NCBI RefSeq assembly: GCF_001570545.1
Contig: NZ_BBXD01000030.1
Location: forward strand, 28,931 to 92,930
Length of the DNA stretch: 64,000 nucleotides
Direction of reading: 5' to 3'
Source of the DNA: Herbidospora mongoliensis
Lineage (GTDB): Bacteria; Actinomycetota; Actinomycetes; Streptosporangiales; Streptosporangiaceae
Below the pieces are notes generated by a model. The model worked only from the letters and a program-made list of their open reading frames with translations. It made no database searches and was not told the DNA's origin. This document shows positions 32,912 to 41,383 of the stretch, piece after piece (position 1 is the stretch's first letter; each line of letters begins with the position of its first letter). A program made the translations under genes and the position numbers.

Positions 32912-33536
32912 AGACCACGGCGTGGTGCGTGGAGCCCTCACCGTCCTGCTGAACCTGACGGGCGACATCGAGGTCGTGGCCGAGACCGACCGGGGAGACA
33001 AGGTCGTGGGCCAGGCGCTCGCCTACCTGCCCGACGTGGCCGTCCTCGACATCGAGATGCCGGGAGCCGACGGGATCGAGGCGACGTGCCGGCTGCGGGC
33101 GGCGGTGCCGACGTGCCGGGTGCTGATCCTGACGGCACTGGCCCAGACGTCGCTGCTGAAGCGGGCCATGGACGCCGGCGCCAGCGGGTTCCTCCTGAAG
33201 GACGCGCCCACGGAACGGCTCGCGGAGAGCATCCGGCGGATCGCCGCAGGGGAGCGGGTCATCGACGCGTCGCTGGCGGTGAAGGCCATGACCGCGTCGG
33301 CTTCGCTGCTGACGGACCGGGAGGCCGACGTGCTGAGCCTGGTCGGGCTGGGCGCGACGACGGGGGAGATCGCCGCCGAGCTGCACCTGTCGGCGGCGAC
33401 GGTCCGGAACTACATCTCCAACATCATCACCAAGACCGGGGCCCGCAACCGGACCGACGCGGTGCGGATCGCGGTGGACTCGGGCTGGATCGAGCGACCC
33501 CGCCCCAGCGTCGCGGCGCCGGCGGCCCGCCGCTGA
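32889..33536 (+). CDS. NarL/LuxR-type response regulator 2
   Basis: A 215-aa protein starting at TTG 32889 within the kinase gene. Receiver motifs: EDH, phospho-Asp in VAVLDIEMPGADG and Lys in GFLLKDAP. LuxR-type helix-turn-helix: LTDREADVLSLVGLGATTGE and LHLSAATVRNYI. Together with kinase 2 it closes the RiPP locus. The stop codon lies in a 20-bp palindrome shared with the convergent conflict-system gene. Confidence 0.9.
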   Translation: MIRVLLAEDHGVVRGALTVLLNLTGDIEVVAETDRGDKVVGQALAYLPDVAVLDIEMPGADGIEATCRLRAAVPTCRVLILTALAQTSLLKRAMDAGASGFLLKDAPTERLAESIRRIAAGERVIDASLAVKAMTASASLLTDREADVLSLVGLGATTGEIAAELHLSAATVRNYISNIITKTGARNRTDAVRIAVDSGWIERPRPSVAAPAARR

Positions 33537-33546
33537 TCAGCGGCGG
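33527..33546. terminator. 20-bp perfect palindrome containing both convergent stop codons
   Basis: CCGCCGCTGATCAGCGGCGG (33527-33546) is identical to its reverse complement. TGA of the response regulator and TGA of the minus-strand gene abut at its centre. It may act as a minimal bidirectional terminator, although T-tracts are absent. Confidence 0.5.
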
Positions 33547-35867
33547 CGATCATCCGGGGCCCGGGAGGGGGACCGGAACAGGATGATCATCCCGGCGATG
33601 AGGATGATCAGCGCGGCCACGAAAAGCAGGACGCCGTTGATGAAAGAGCTGAGACTGACGGGCTCGTAGACGGCTGATCCCGGCGTGACCTTCAAGGGCG
33701 CCGGTTGCGCCGATACGACTACCGGCGGCACGAGCGAGTCGGCGAACTCCCGCGCCTTCTCCTGCCGATCCGGGCCGCCCGGTCCCGCGCGCCACTTCTC
33801 GGCCAGCGTGTCGGAGACCCCGCCCAGGCTGGTCCAGGTCGCGGTCGACAGCCCCGAGCTGAGCACCTGGATCGACCGTTGCGGCGGCAGCACGTCGTCG
33901 AGCAGGGACGACTGTTCCACAGGGGAGGTGACTCCGGGGAGGTCCGACGGCATGATCGCGATGGACACATCGCCCTTCTTGAGGGCGTCGAGGATCGTGG
34001 CCTCCGGCATGCGCACCAGCTCGATGTCGGTGAAGCGGTCCTTCAATCGGGCCTCGTCCGCGAAGTCCTCCCGGACGGCCACGGATTTCGTCCCCTTCTC
34101 CAGAGCGTCCTCCAGCTCACTGCTCTGGATCTTGTCCGAGTTGACGACCAGGGTCATTCTGATCGACTGCGTGCTCAGCAGCGGGCGGTAGCCGGGATAG
34201 CGCCCGACGTCCGTAGTGATCACGATCTGCGGCTGTGCCGGGTCGAGGGTGCCGACGTTCTGTACTTCGGCCGGCTGGCCCAGGTTGTGCACCAGGCGGG
34301 CGTAGATGTCGGCGAGGTACCGGTCGGCCTGGTCGGCCTGGACGACGACCGTCGGTGGGACGGCGGGCACGCCTGCCGTCGCGGTCTCGCCGGGCGGTGA
34401 CGCGGGGTCGTCCGAACCGGAGAAGAAACCGGCCGCGGCGAAGGCGAACAGCGCACCGCCGACGGCCAGCACCGCCAGACCCGACACCAGTTTCGCCGCA
34501 TTGCCGGGAAGAGCGGGCCGCCACCAGGCCCGCTCGTCGCGCATCCCCCTGATGACCTTTTTGACCGGCCTGGGGGTGTCCCCCGACTGCAGGAGCGCGT
34601 CGGCGGTCTCGGTTCTGCACGTGTTGACGGTGAAGGCGGCCTCGGCCAGGGCCGTGTAATCCTTCCGGGGATGATCGCTTGAGTCGATGGCGTCCTTGAA
34701 GCAGTAGAACCTGAGCATGGCCTTCTGCAGTTGCAGACGTGCCTCGTCATGATCGACGGCTTCCCGCAGTGCGGCGAGCCGGCTGGTCGCCTCGGTGCCG
34801 CTTCCCGCGTTCTTCAGGCTTCCGATGAGTCTCTCGAGAAGGAGCGGGCTGCGCATCGCGACCGTAGAGCCGGCATCGCCCCCGGCGGGCAGGATCTGGG
34901 TGGGCTGGGAGGAAGGAGACGGCAACGGCGGAAGCCGCGGAGGTTCGTCCTCTTCGACGGGTGGTTCCGCCGCCACGAGTTCACGCCGGATCCGCTCCGG
35001 TTCGGTGCAGTCCTCCAGGACGTTGCGCGCCTTGAGGATCCCGTTCGGGGTGAACGAGAGCTGGGCGATCTTCTGTGCGAGTCGCTCCACGAGCTCTCCG
35101 GGAGTGACGCGGGGATCATGAAGCAGTCTGACGTAGGCGTCGGCCGCCCTCTCGCCGGCGGGGAGCTCCGCCCCGTGGGTCCAGACGACCTTGTAGGTCC
35201 CGTCGGCGGCGTGCGGGGCGAACGACAGCCTGATCTTGTGGTCGGCGGTCGCGCTGACCCAGGTGGCGGCGGTCAGCCGGGTGCGCATCCCATAGGGCAG
35301 CAGCGCCGCGACCTCGTCGATGAACCGCAGGCGTTTGAGCATGGACACCTCGTCGGCGCCGACCACGCACACGTGTTTGCCGGTCATCAGCAGCCCGGCG
35401 GCGCTCACCGCGTCGCGGTACATCTTCTCGGGGAGGTCGGCGTAGGCCCGGACCGCGATCGTGGTGGGCCGGGTGTCGCCGAGGTCCTTGAAGGCGTCGT
35501 ACAGGGCCTCGTAACTCACCCGATGTCCGGCGAGCTGTTCGTAGGGGACGTAGTACCACCGCGTGTAGAAGATCTTGCGGTTGGTGCCGTCGCGGTGTCC
35601 CGACCACTCGTTCTGCAGGGCGAGCACGATGTAGTAGACGTCCTGCCCGTCCGGCTGCCGGGTGCCCGCGAAGGCGATCGTCACCTCGGGCCGGTCTCCT
35701 GAGGCGCCGGTGGCGTAGCGGCTCCTGATCTCGTCGAAGATGCCGAGATCGAGCCCTCCGCTGTGGCTGAGCACCTCGTAGTCGTTGTAGCTGCCCGGCG
35801 GTTTGCCCTCCAGCGCCCACTCGTAGTCGACGGTCACGTGGTGGACGGTCGCGGGGCTCTCGGTCAT
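33537..35867 (-). CDS. GAP1-like GTPase-associated protein with two transmembrane helices
   Basis: A 776-aa protein; ATG at 35867 overlaps the GTPase gene stop by 4 bases. The N-terminal part (about 5-290: HHVTVDYEWALEGKPPG, YYIVLALQNEWSGH, LLPYGMRTRLTAATWV) fits the GAP1 N/M domain architecture described for GTPase-containing conflict systems, as I recall it. A Pro-rich linker (about 295-330) and a helical region follow. One transmembrane helix at about 460-482 and another at about 742-764 enclose roughly 260 residues predicted outside the cell, which resemble a solute-binding fold (IVITTDVGRYPGYRPLLSTQ...DVSIAIMPSDLPGV). It could couple an external signal to the cytosolic GTPase module. Confidence 0.65.
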   Translation of the reverse strand: MTESPATVHHVTVDYEWALEGKPPGSYNDYEVLSHSGGLDLGIFDEIRSRYATGASGDRPEVTIAFAGTRQPDGQDVYYIVLALQNEWSGHRDGTNRKIFYTRWYYVPYEQLAGHRVSYEALYDAFKDLGDTRPTTIAVRAYADLPEKMYRDAVSAAGLLMTGKHVCVVGADEVSMLKRLRFIDEVAALLPYGMRTRLTAATWVSATADHKIRLSFAPHAADGTYKVVWTHGAELPAGERAADAYVRLLHDPRVTPGELVERLAQKIAQLSFTPNGILKARNVLEDCTEPERIRRELVAAEPPVEEDEPPRLPPLPSPSSQPTQILPAGGDAGSTVAMRSPLLLERLIGSLKNAGSGTEATSRLAALREAVDHDEARLQLQKAMLRFYCFKDAIDSSDHPRKDYTALAEAAFTVNTCRTETADALLQSGDTPRPVKKVIRGMRDERAWWRPALPGNAAKLVSGLAVLAVGGALFAFAAAGFFSGSDDPASPPGETATAGVPAVPPTVVVQADQADRYLADIYARLVHNLGQPAEVQNVGTLDPAQPQIVITTDVGRYPGYRPLLSTQSIRMTLVVNSDKIQSSELEDALEKGTKSVAVREDFADEARLKDRFTDIELVRMPEATILDALKKGDVSIAIMPSDLPGVTSPVEQSSLLDDVLPPQRSIQVLSSGLSTATWTSLGGVSDTLAEKWRAGPGGPDRQEKAREFADSLVPPVVVSAQPAPLKVTPGSAVYEPVSLSSFINGVLLFVAALIILIAGMIILFRSPSRAPDDRRR

Positions 35868-36829
35868 CGCGAACGCCCCTGACGGGCCAGGCGCTCACCG
35901 AGCCACAGCATCGGCTCCACGACGTTGATCGGATAGACGGGTCCCCGGATGCGCAGGGCGGCCTTGTCGGCCTCGTCGGGGACGAGGTTCAGATAGTCGT
36001 TCCAGTCGAACGTCTCCGAGTGCTGGTCGACGTAGAACCCGATCGACGACGTGACGTAGAAGCGGATGCGGTCGCGGTGGAAGAACTTGTCGAGTGAGTT
36101 CATCACCATCTCCGCGCTGCCGGTGGCCGAGACCCTGGACAGCTCGCGGAAGAGTTCGCGCGCGTCCTCGACGCCGACGCGGGGGAACTGGTGCTTGTCG
36201 TCCAGGTCGGGGGCGATCAGCCGCTGCTTGTGCGCGGTCTGCAGGACCCGGGGGTCGTCGAACTTCGTGATGCAGACCGCGATGTGGTGCGGCAGCTTGC
36301 CGCCTTCGAACTGGTTGGTCTCCAGCATCTTCTCGGCCAGCCGGTTCAGCGGGCCGTGGAGGTGGTCGTAGGCGTCGCCGACCTCGAACTCCCGGATCGG
36401 GTCGAAGAGGAACACGATGCCGCGGCTCTGGGTGAGGTTGGCCATCAGCTCCTCCTGCCGCTCTTCCGCGCCGCCGGTCCTGCCGGTGCGTTTGCTGGGC
36501 GCGAAATGGCCGCCCGGCGCGTCGACCATGGTGAGCCCGATCATGGTGGAGGCGCGCTTGGCCTGCCGCCGGAACAGGCCCGTCGGCGGCGGGCCGATCA
36601 ACGCCCACTGGTAGGTCTCCAGGGCGGTGCTGGCCTCGGGGAACTCCTTGCCCGAGGTGAGCGCGCTCGTCATGTCCGTCAGGTACGCGGAGGACTCCGG
36701 ATTCTGCCCGACGATCTTCCAGTCGTCGTCGCGGCGGTTCAGCGCGACGGACAGCGCGGCCAGCAGCGTCGTCTTGCCGCTGCCGGGTGCGCCCCACATG
36801 GCGATGTGGTGGCGGGGCGTTTCGGGCAT
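35864..36829 (-). CDS. P-loop GTPase of a GAP1-type conflict system (double-GTPase-like)
   Basis: A 321-aa protein; ATG at 36829 lies 8 bases after the upstream gene's stop. Walker A is G13-A-P-G-S-G-K19-T (GAPGSGKTTLLAALS), the DxxG-like motif is VDAPGGHF, and the base-specificity motif is probably TKFD in VCITKFDDP. It lacks membrane segments. The large insert around GLFRRQAKRAS and the C-terminal region match GTPases paired with GAP1 proteins. Translationally coupled to both neighbours, it is the catalytic centre of the three-gene minus-strand module, presumably a signalling switch in immunity. The function is inferred. Confidence 0.75.
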   Translation of the reverse strand: MPETPRHHIAMWGAPGSGKTTLLAALSVALNRRDDDWKIVGQNPESSAYLTDMTSALTSGKEFPEASTALETYQWALIGPPPTGLFRRQAKRASTMIGLTMVDAPGGHFAPSKRTGRTGGAEERQEELMANLTQSRGIVFLFDPIREFEVGDAYDHLHGPLNRLAEKMLETNQFEGGKLPHHIAVCITKFDDPRVLQTAHKQRLIAPDLDDKHQFPRVGVEDARELFRELSRVSATGSAEMVMNSLDKFFHRDRIRFYVTSSIGFYVDQHSETFDWNDYLNLVPDEADKAALRIRGPVYPINVVEPMLWLGERLARQGRSR

Positions 36830-36837
36830 GGGTCGAG

Positions 36838-38256
36838 TCACTCCACGTCGATCAGGGGGAACGGGACAGGAACGGCGTCGGAGGTGAGCCCGAGACCGGA
36901 GGTGAGCCCTCGGATGTCGAGTGCGTCGAAGTTCGCCAGGGCCGCCGATCCCAGGAGCTGCCACACCCGCGGCAGCTTGTCGCCGACCTGGTAGTCGACG
37001 ACGGCGCCGAAGACGACGTTCCGCGACTGCTCCAGATGCGCGACGACGGCCCGCCAGTCGTGCCGGCTGGGGCAGGGCAGCACCCGGGAGTTGTCGATCT
37101 TCGGCGGATGCGGGGGCCGGTCGCCGATGGTCAGCAGCGCGACGGGGGACGCCGGGTCGCCGGCGAGCCCGCGGTCGACGGCGGCCAGCATGTCTTCGAG
37201 CTGGGCGGCATGCGGATGGTAGGGGTAGCCCTGGGTGATCGGGCCGCGCTCTTCGAGTTCGTCGAGGACGCTCTGGGCGGTCGAGACGTCGACGCGCCAG
37301 GCGCGCACCTCCACCCGATGGTCCTTGACCGAGCGGTCGAAGGAGTGCGCCCCGTACGCCACCACCGAGACCGACAGCCCCGGCAGGTTCGACAGCGTCG
37401 AGACCACCTGACGGGCCCGGCCGACCCGCTCGGCCACCTTCGGTTCGGCCCCGCAGACCTCGATCGCGCAGATCAGGTGTCCCGGCCCGGTGGCCCGTGA
37501 CGGCAGCCGGGCGGGCACCTCCGCGATCAGCTCCGCCCAGCCGCGTGGATCGCCCGAGAGCGTGGGCAGGCCGCTGAACCGCACCCGGCCGGGCCGCCGG
37601 AGCTCGGCGGTGATCTCGTAGGAGCCCGGGGGCAGCGCCGCCGACTGCACCGACAGCAGTAGCGGATCGTGCCCCTGCCAGGTGACCACCGCGAACGCGG
37701 TGCCGTTCGGGCCGCCCCGCTCGCAGTGCAACGTCATCGTGGTGGTCGCGCCGGGCCGGGCCTGCACCGGGAACAGCGGCACCGTCGCCAGTTCCAGGGT
37801 CCCGTCGGTACGGGGGCGTAACACGACCAGATCGTAGGAACGCGTCAGCGGATCGGCGCCGAGGACCTCGGTGACCAGGGCGGCGATGGAATCGTCCACC
37901 CGCAGCGTCGGCGCGTCGGGACGGGTCGCGCGGAGCCACTCGAACGCCTGGTCGGCGCGCGAGCTGCCGGGCGAGGAGCAGACGAGCACCGTGTCGTCGT
38001 CGGGGTCGACGTCGGCCGCCCGGAGCAGGGCCTCGCGGTCCTGGGCGAGGTCGCTCCAGGGCGTGTGCCACCGTCGCCCGCGGGGGACCCCGTGGTCGTC
38101 CCGCATGATCTTGAACGAGGTGACCCCGTCGGCCGCCACCTCCACCACATCCAGCCTGCCGCTCCCGGTGAGCCCCGCCACGGCCTTGGCGAGCGCCTTG
38201 CGGAGAAGATCGTTGTCGGGATTGGGCACCGGGTGCGCCTCCGATGGGGTCGTCAA
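36838..38256 (-). CDS. vWA-like third component of the GTPase module
   Basis: A 472-aa protein with ATG at 38256. The second half looks like a degenerate von Willebrand A fold: HLICAIEVCG where DxSxS would sit, then the helix VAERVGRARQVVSTLSNL, the strand LSVSVVAYGAHSF and VALLTIGDRPPHPP where TDG would sit. The metal site seems lost. The N-terminal half (1-170) has an alpha/beta look and a central beta-rich segment (MTLHCERGGPNGTAFAVV). It is the promoter-proximal gene of the minus-strand operon, and its upstream region is shared with the divergent DUF4407 gene. The vWA assignment is tentative. Confidence 0.6.
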   Translation of the reverse strand: MTTPSEAHPVPNPDNDLLRKALAKAVAGLTGSGRLDVVEVAADGVTSFKIMRDDHGVPRGRRWHTPWSDLAQDREALLRAADVDPDDDTVLVCSSPGSSRADQAFEWLRATRPDAPTLRVDDSIAALVTEVLGADPLTRSYDLVVLRPRTDGTLELATVPLFPVQARPGATTTMTLHCERGGPNGTAFAVVTWQGHDPLLLSVQSAALPPGSYEITAELRRPGRVRFSGLPTLSGDPRGWAELIAEVPARLPSRATGPGHLICAIEVCGAEPKVAERVGRARQVVSTLSNLPGLSVSVVAYGAHSFDRSVKDHRVEVRAWRVDVSTAQSVLDELEERGPITQGYPYHPHAAQLEDMLAAVDRGLAGDPASPVALLTIGDRPPHPPKIDNSRVLPCPSRHDWRAVVAHLEQSRNVVFGAVVDYQVGDKLPRVWQLLGSAALANFDALDIRGLTSGLGLTSDAVPVPFPLIDVE

Positions 38257-38453
38257 TTGCGGCGTGTCTATAAATGGATTTGGGATGGTGTCGGAATCAC
38301 GTATCTCGAAGATTCGACCGACTGTCAGATCATTGCGCGAAGTTCCCCGGTTTTAAGCGAAGTGCGATAATGCAGTTAGGCTAGCGGGGGTTGGTCGTGA
38401 CTGCGAGGATCTAGACCCAGCACGGAACGTGAAGCTTCACGGGTGGGGAAAAC
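38257..38453. promoter_or_regulatory. Divergent control region of the conflict island
   Basis: About 200 bases between the minus-strand GTPase module and the plus-strand DUF4407 gene, AT-rich around 38262-38380. It must contain promoters for both directions. I could not pick out a clear operator. Confidence 0.5.
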
Positions 38454-39833
38454 ATGAGGCGCTTTCTGATCGCGTTATCCGGAGCGCGACCGGACGTCCT
38501 GGCGAGGCTCAAAGGCGAATCGGCGAAATTCGAGGGTGTCGGCGGCGCGGTGCTGACCACCGCGGTGATCGCCGTGATCTCGATGTGTTTCGCCCTGGTC
38601 AGCGCGCTCGACGTCAATGTGTTCCTGGCGGTGCCGGCCGCCCTGATCTGGGGCTTGATGATCCTGAGCCTCGACCGGTGGCTGGTCACCACGATGCGGA
38701 GCGACAGCCCGCGCCGGTTCGCGCTGGCGATCCCGCGCCTTCTCATGGCCGTCCTCCTCGGCGCGGTCGTCAGCACGCCACTGGTGCTCCAAATCTTCAA
38801 ATCGGAAATCGATGCACAAATCGTAGAAATCAAGCAGGAGCGCGCCGAGGCATTCTTGCGCGATCAGTCCCAGGGCGCCGTGGGCAAGAGCGTCGAGGAG
38901 CTCCGCGCGGATGTGACCCGGCTCCAGCAGGTGATTTCGTCCGGCGGGGACGTGCCGGTCGACGTCGCGCAGGACGCGAAGATCAAAGGTCTTCAGGTCG
39001 ACCGTGCGAACGAGGAGAAACTGGCCGAAAAGCACTACAAGGAGTGGCAGTGCCAGCTCTACGGCGGCGCGGGCTGCACCAAGAAGGGCGACGGCCCCCT
39101 CGCGCAGAGCAGCAAGAAGACCTACGACCGCAGCCAGGCGCGCGTCGCCGCCCTGACCCAGCAGATCGAGAACCGTAAGAAGGAACTCACCGCCGCGGGC
39201 GCGGAGGCGAAGGGGAGCAGGCTCGCCAGCGCCCAGGAGGCGCTGCCGAAGGCGCAGAAGCAGCTCGACCTGGCCGTGGCGCGCCAGTCGAACCTGCAGA
39301 ACGCCTTCGACGACGAGAACCTGGTCACCAACGGCCTGCTGATCCGGCTGCAGGCGCTCGACGAGGTCACCGGCGAAGACCGCACGCTCAGCACGGCCCG
39401 GATCGTACTGTTCCTGCTGTTCCTGCTCATCGAGTGCCTGCCGGTGACGATCAAGCTCATGATGCGGCCGGGCAACTACGAGAAGGTGCTCGCCCTCGCC
39501 GAGAAAGACGAATACCGCAGCGCCCGGGGCAGCTTCAGCGAGGGCTCGCCGTCCGGCCCGAGGAACGACGGCGGCGACTCCGGTCCTGGCGGTTCGTGGA
39601 ACGTCTGGGGCGTCTGGTCCCGGCCTGCCGACACCGGCGACGGCTGGAAATCGCCGGGCACCTCCGGGGAACGCGGCCCCACCGGCACCAGCGTGGAAGA
39701 GCGCCCCGACCGGACGGGCGGCATGCGCGGCGACGACGACGCGCTGCGCCGGATGAACGACACCCGCGCCGCGAGACTGTCGAGCATGGACCGCCCCGGG
39801 GGAGTGGAGCTCCTCCCCGACGACGACCACTGA
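38454..39833 (+). CDS. DUF4407 membrane protein
   Basis: A 459-aa protein; ATG 38454 with GGGGAAA upstream. Three hydrophobic helices fall in the first 120 residues (VLTTAVIAVISMCFALVSAL, VFLAVPAALIWGLMILSLDRW, LLMAVLLGAVVSTPLVL). They are followed by about 190 residues of charged, coiled-coil-like helix that includes a Cys pair (CQLYGGAGC), then a fourth helix (RIVLFLLFLLIECLPVTIKL) and a Gly/Pro/Asp-rich cytoplasmic tail. This matches DUF4407, whose RWxxT-type motif is present (LDRWLVTTMRS). Its kinase neighbour is 7 bases downstream, so it is probably a membrane scaffold or sensor for it. Confidence 0.82.
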   Translation: MRRFLIALSGARPDVLARLKGESAKFEGVGGAVLTTAVIAVISMCFALVSALDVNVFLAVPAALIWGLMILSLDRWLVTTMRSDSPRRFALAIPRLLMAVLLGAVVSTPLVLQIFKSEIDAQIVEIKQERAEAFLRDQSQGAVGKSVEELRADVTRLQQVISSGGDVPVDVAQDAKIKGLQVDRANEEKLAEKHYKEWQCQLYGGAGCTKKGDGPLAQSSKKTYDRSQARVAALTQQIENRKKELTAAGAEAKGSRLASAQEALPKAQKQLDLAVARQSNLQNAFDDENLVTNGLLIRLQALDEVTGEDRTLSTARIVLFLLFLLIECLPVTIKLMMRPGNYEKVLALAEKDEYRSARGSFSEGSPSGPRNDGGDSGPGGSWNVWGVWSRPADTGDGWKSPGTSGERGPTGTSVEERPDRTGGMRGDDDALRRMNDTRAARLSSMDRPGGVELLPDDDH

Positions 39834-39840
39834 CAGCCGG

Positions 39841-41208
39841 ATGATCAAAGACAGATACGAGCTGATCAGGCAGCTCGGCGCAGGCGGCATGGGCACCGTC
39901 TGGATGGCCCAGGACACCATGCTCGGCCGCCGGGTGGCACTCAAGCGGATCACCCTGACCGGCGGCAGGGAGGCCGTCGAGACCCAGCGCCAGCGGGCGC
40001 TGCGCGAGGCGCGGGCCGCGGCGTCGGTGCATCACCCGGCGGTGGTCCCGGTCTACGACTGGTTCCTGGACGACGCCGACGGCGCGCCGTGGATCGTCAT
40101 GGCCTACATCGAGGGCACCACGCTGGAGCAGTGGATCGAGGCCGGCCGCCGCACCGAGCACGAGGTGGCCGCGCTGGCCCGCCAGGTGCTGGGCGGCCTG
40201 ATGGCCGTCCACCGGGTCGGCGTGCTGCACCGCGACATCAAGCCCGCCAACATCGTGGTCACCCGCGACCAGCAGGTCTGCCTGGTCGACTTCGGCATCG
40301 CCCGCATCGTCGGAGAGAGCGGCGTCACCGCCACGGGCCTGCTGCTCGGCACGGTCGAATACATGGCCCCCGAACGCGTCAACGACGGCGCCCAGTCTCC
40401 GGCGGCCGACCTGTGGTCGTTCGGCGTGACGTTCGTCCACGCGCTTGAGGGTTACTCGCCGTTCCGCCGTGGCGGCGTCCCGGCCACGTTCTTCGCCATC
40501 CTGAAGGACCCGCTGCCGGCGCCCCGCCGCCCCGGTCCCCTGTACGACGCCCTGACCACCGTGCTTCAGAAAGACCCGGGCCGCCGCATCGACGCCCACG
40601 GCCTGGCGGCCCGGCTGGACGCGGTCCTCGCCCCGTCCGCCCCGAAGCCGGCCAAGGCGCCTCCCAAGGTGCCCCATCGCGTCACGCCCGCCCCGAAAGC
40701 GGCCGATCCTCCGCCGCGACGGAGCCCGGTCACGCCGAGGGAGGTCGCTCGTCCCGGCCCGGAGTCCGTTCCCTACGCGCGGATGGAACCGCGCAGAGCG
40801 GCCGAGGAGATCGACGGCCTGGCGACGAGCCGCCCCGACCAGGCCGCCACGACACTGACGTCCCTCCCCGCCGACCGCGCGGGGCGGGTGCTCGGTCTCA
40901 TGCGGCCCGACGGCGCCGCCGCCGTGCTCCGGCTCCTGTCGCCGGCCCAGGGCGCGCGTCTCCTCGCGCACACCAGCGAACGCACCGCCGGGACGCTGGT
41001 CGGCATGCTCGGCGTCACCGCCCCCGCCACCCGCCTGCTGGAGGCGATGACCCTGGCCAGGGCGTGCGCCGTGCTCGAACACGTGGTGCCCGCCGTGGTC
41101 GCCGGTCTGCTCGAGGCCTCGTCCGACGGCCGGGCGGGCCGGCTGCTCAAAGGACTCAGTCCGGAGGTCCGAGCTCGTATCGTCCAGATCGACCGAACGG
41201 ACAAATAG
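39841..41208 (+). CDS. Ser/Thr protein kinase with C-terminal MgtE-N-like helical repeats
   Basis: A 455-aa protein, ATG 39841. Kinase domain 1-260: glycine loop GAGGMGTV, Lys in VALKRI, catalytic HRDIKPANI, metal-binding DFG in LVDFGIAR and APE-like MAPERV. A Pro/basic linker (about 263-310) has no transmembrane helix, unlike PknB. The last 140 residues are short helical repeats with D/R-A-A-x-L-x-x-L/M pattern (PDQAATTLTSLPADRAGRVLGLM, PDGAAAVLRLL, SPAQGARLLAHT), reminiscent of the MgtE N-terminal domain. These may bind the neighbouring membrane protein or NTPase. It probably signals within the conflict island. Confidence 0.85.
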   Translation: MIKDRYELIRQLGAGGMGTVWMAQDTMLGRRVALKRITLTGGREAVETQRQRALREARAAASVHHPAVVPVYDWFLDDADGAPWIVMAYIEGTTLEQWIEAGRRTEHEVAALARQVLGGLMAVHRVGVLHRDIKPANIVVTRDQQVCLVDFGIARIVGESGVTATGLLLGTVEYMAPERVNDGAQSPAADLWSFGVTFVHALEGYSPFRRGGVPATFFAILKDPLPAPRRPGPLYDALTTVLQKDPGRRIDAHGLAARLDAVLAPSAPKPAKAPPKVPHRVTPAPKAADPPPRRSPVTPREVARPGPESVPYARMEPRRAAEEIDGLATSRPDQAATTLTSLPADRAGRVLGLMRPDGAAAVLRLLSPAQGARLLAHTSERTAGTLVGMLGVTAPATRLLEAMTLARACAVLEHVVPAVVAGLLEASSDGRAGRLLKGLSPEVRARIVQIDRTDK

Positions 41209-41383
41209 GAGATTATCCAGTAAATATGGGCGAGTGGGTTACGGCGACTGTGTTTGAATTTTCGGACCGTTGATAAGTGGAACGTGGTAAATATCGCCCA
41301 CGAGACTTGCATAACCCGATAAAGTCGCCAAAGTCAGCTGAAGTTGAGTCGGGCGGGGGCCGTCATCTTTTGAGGCGGGGTGG

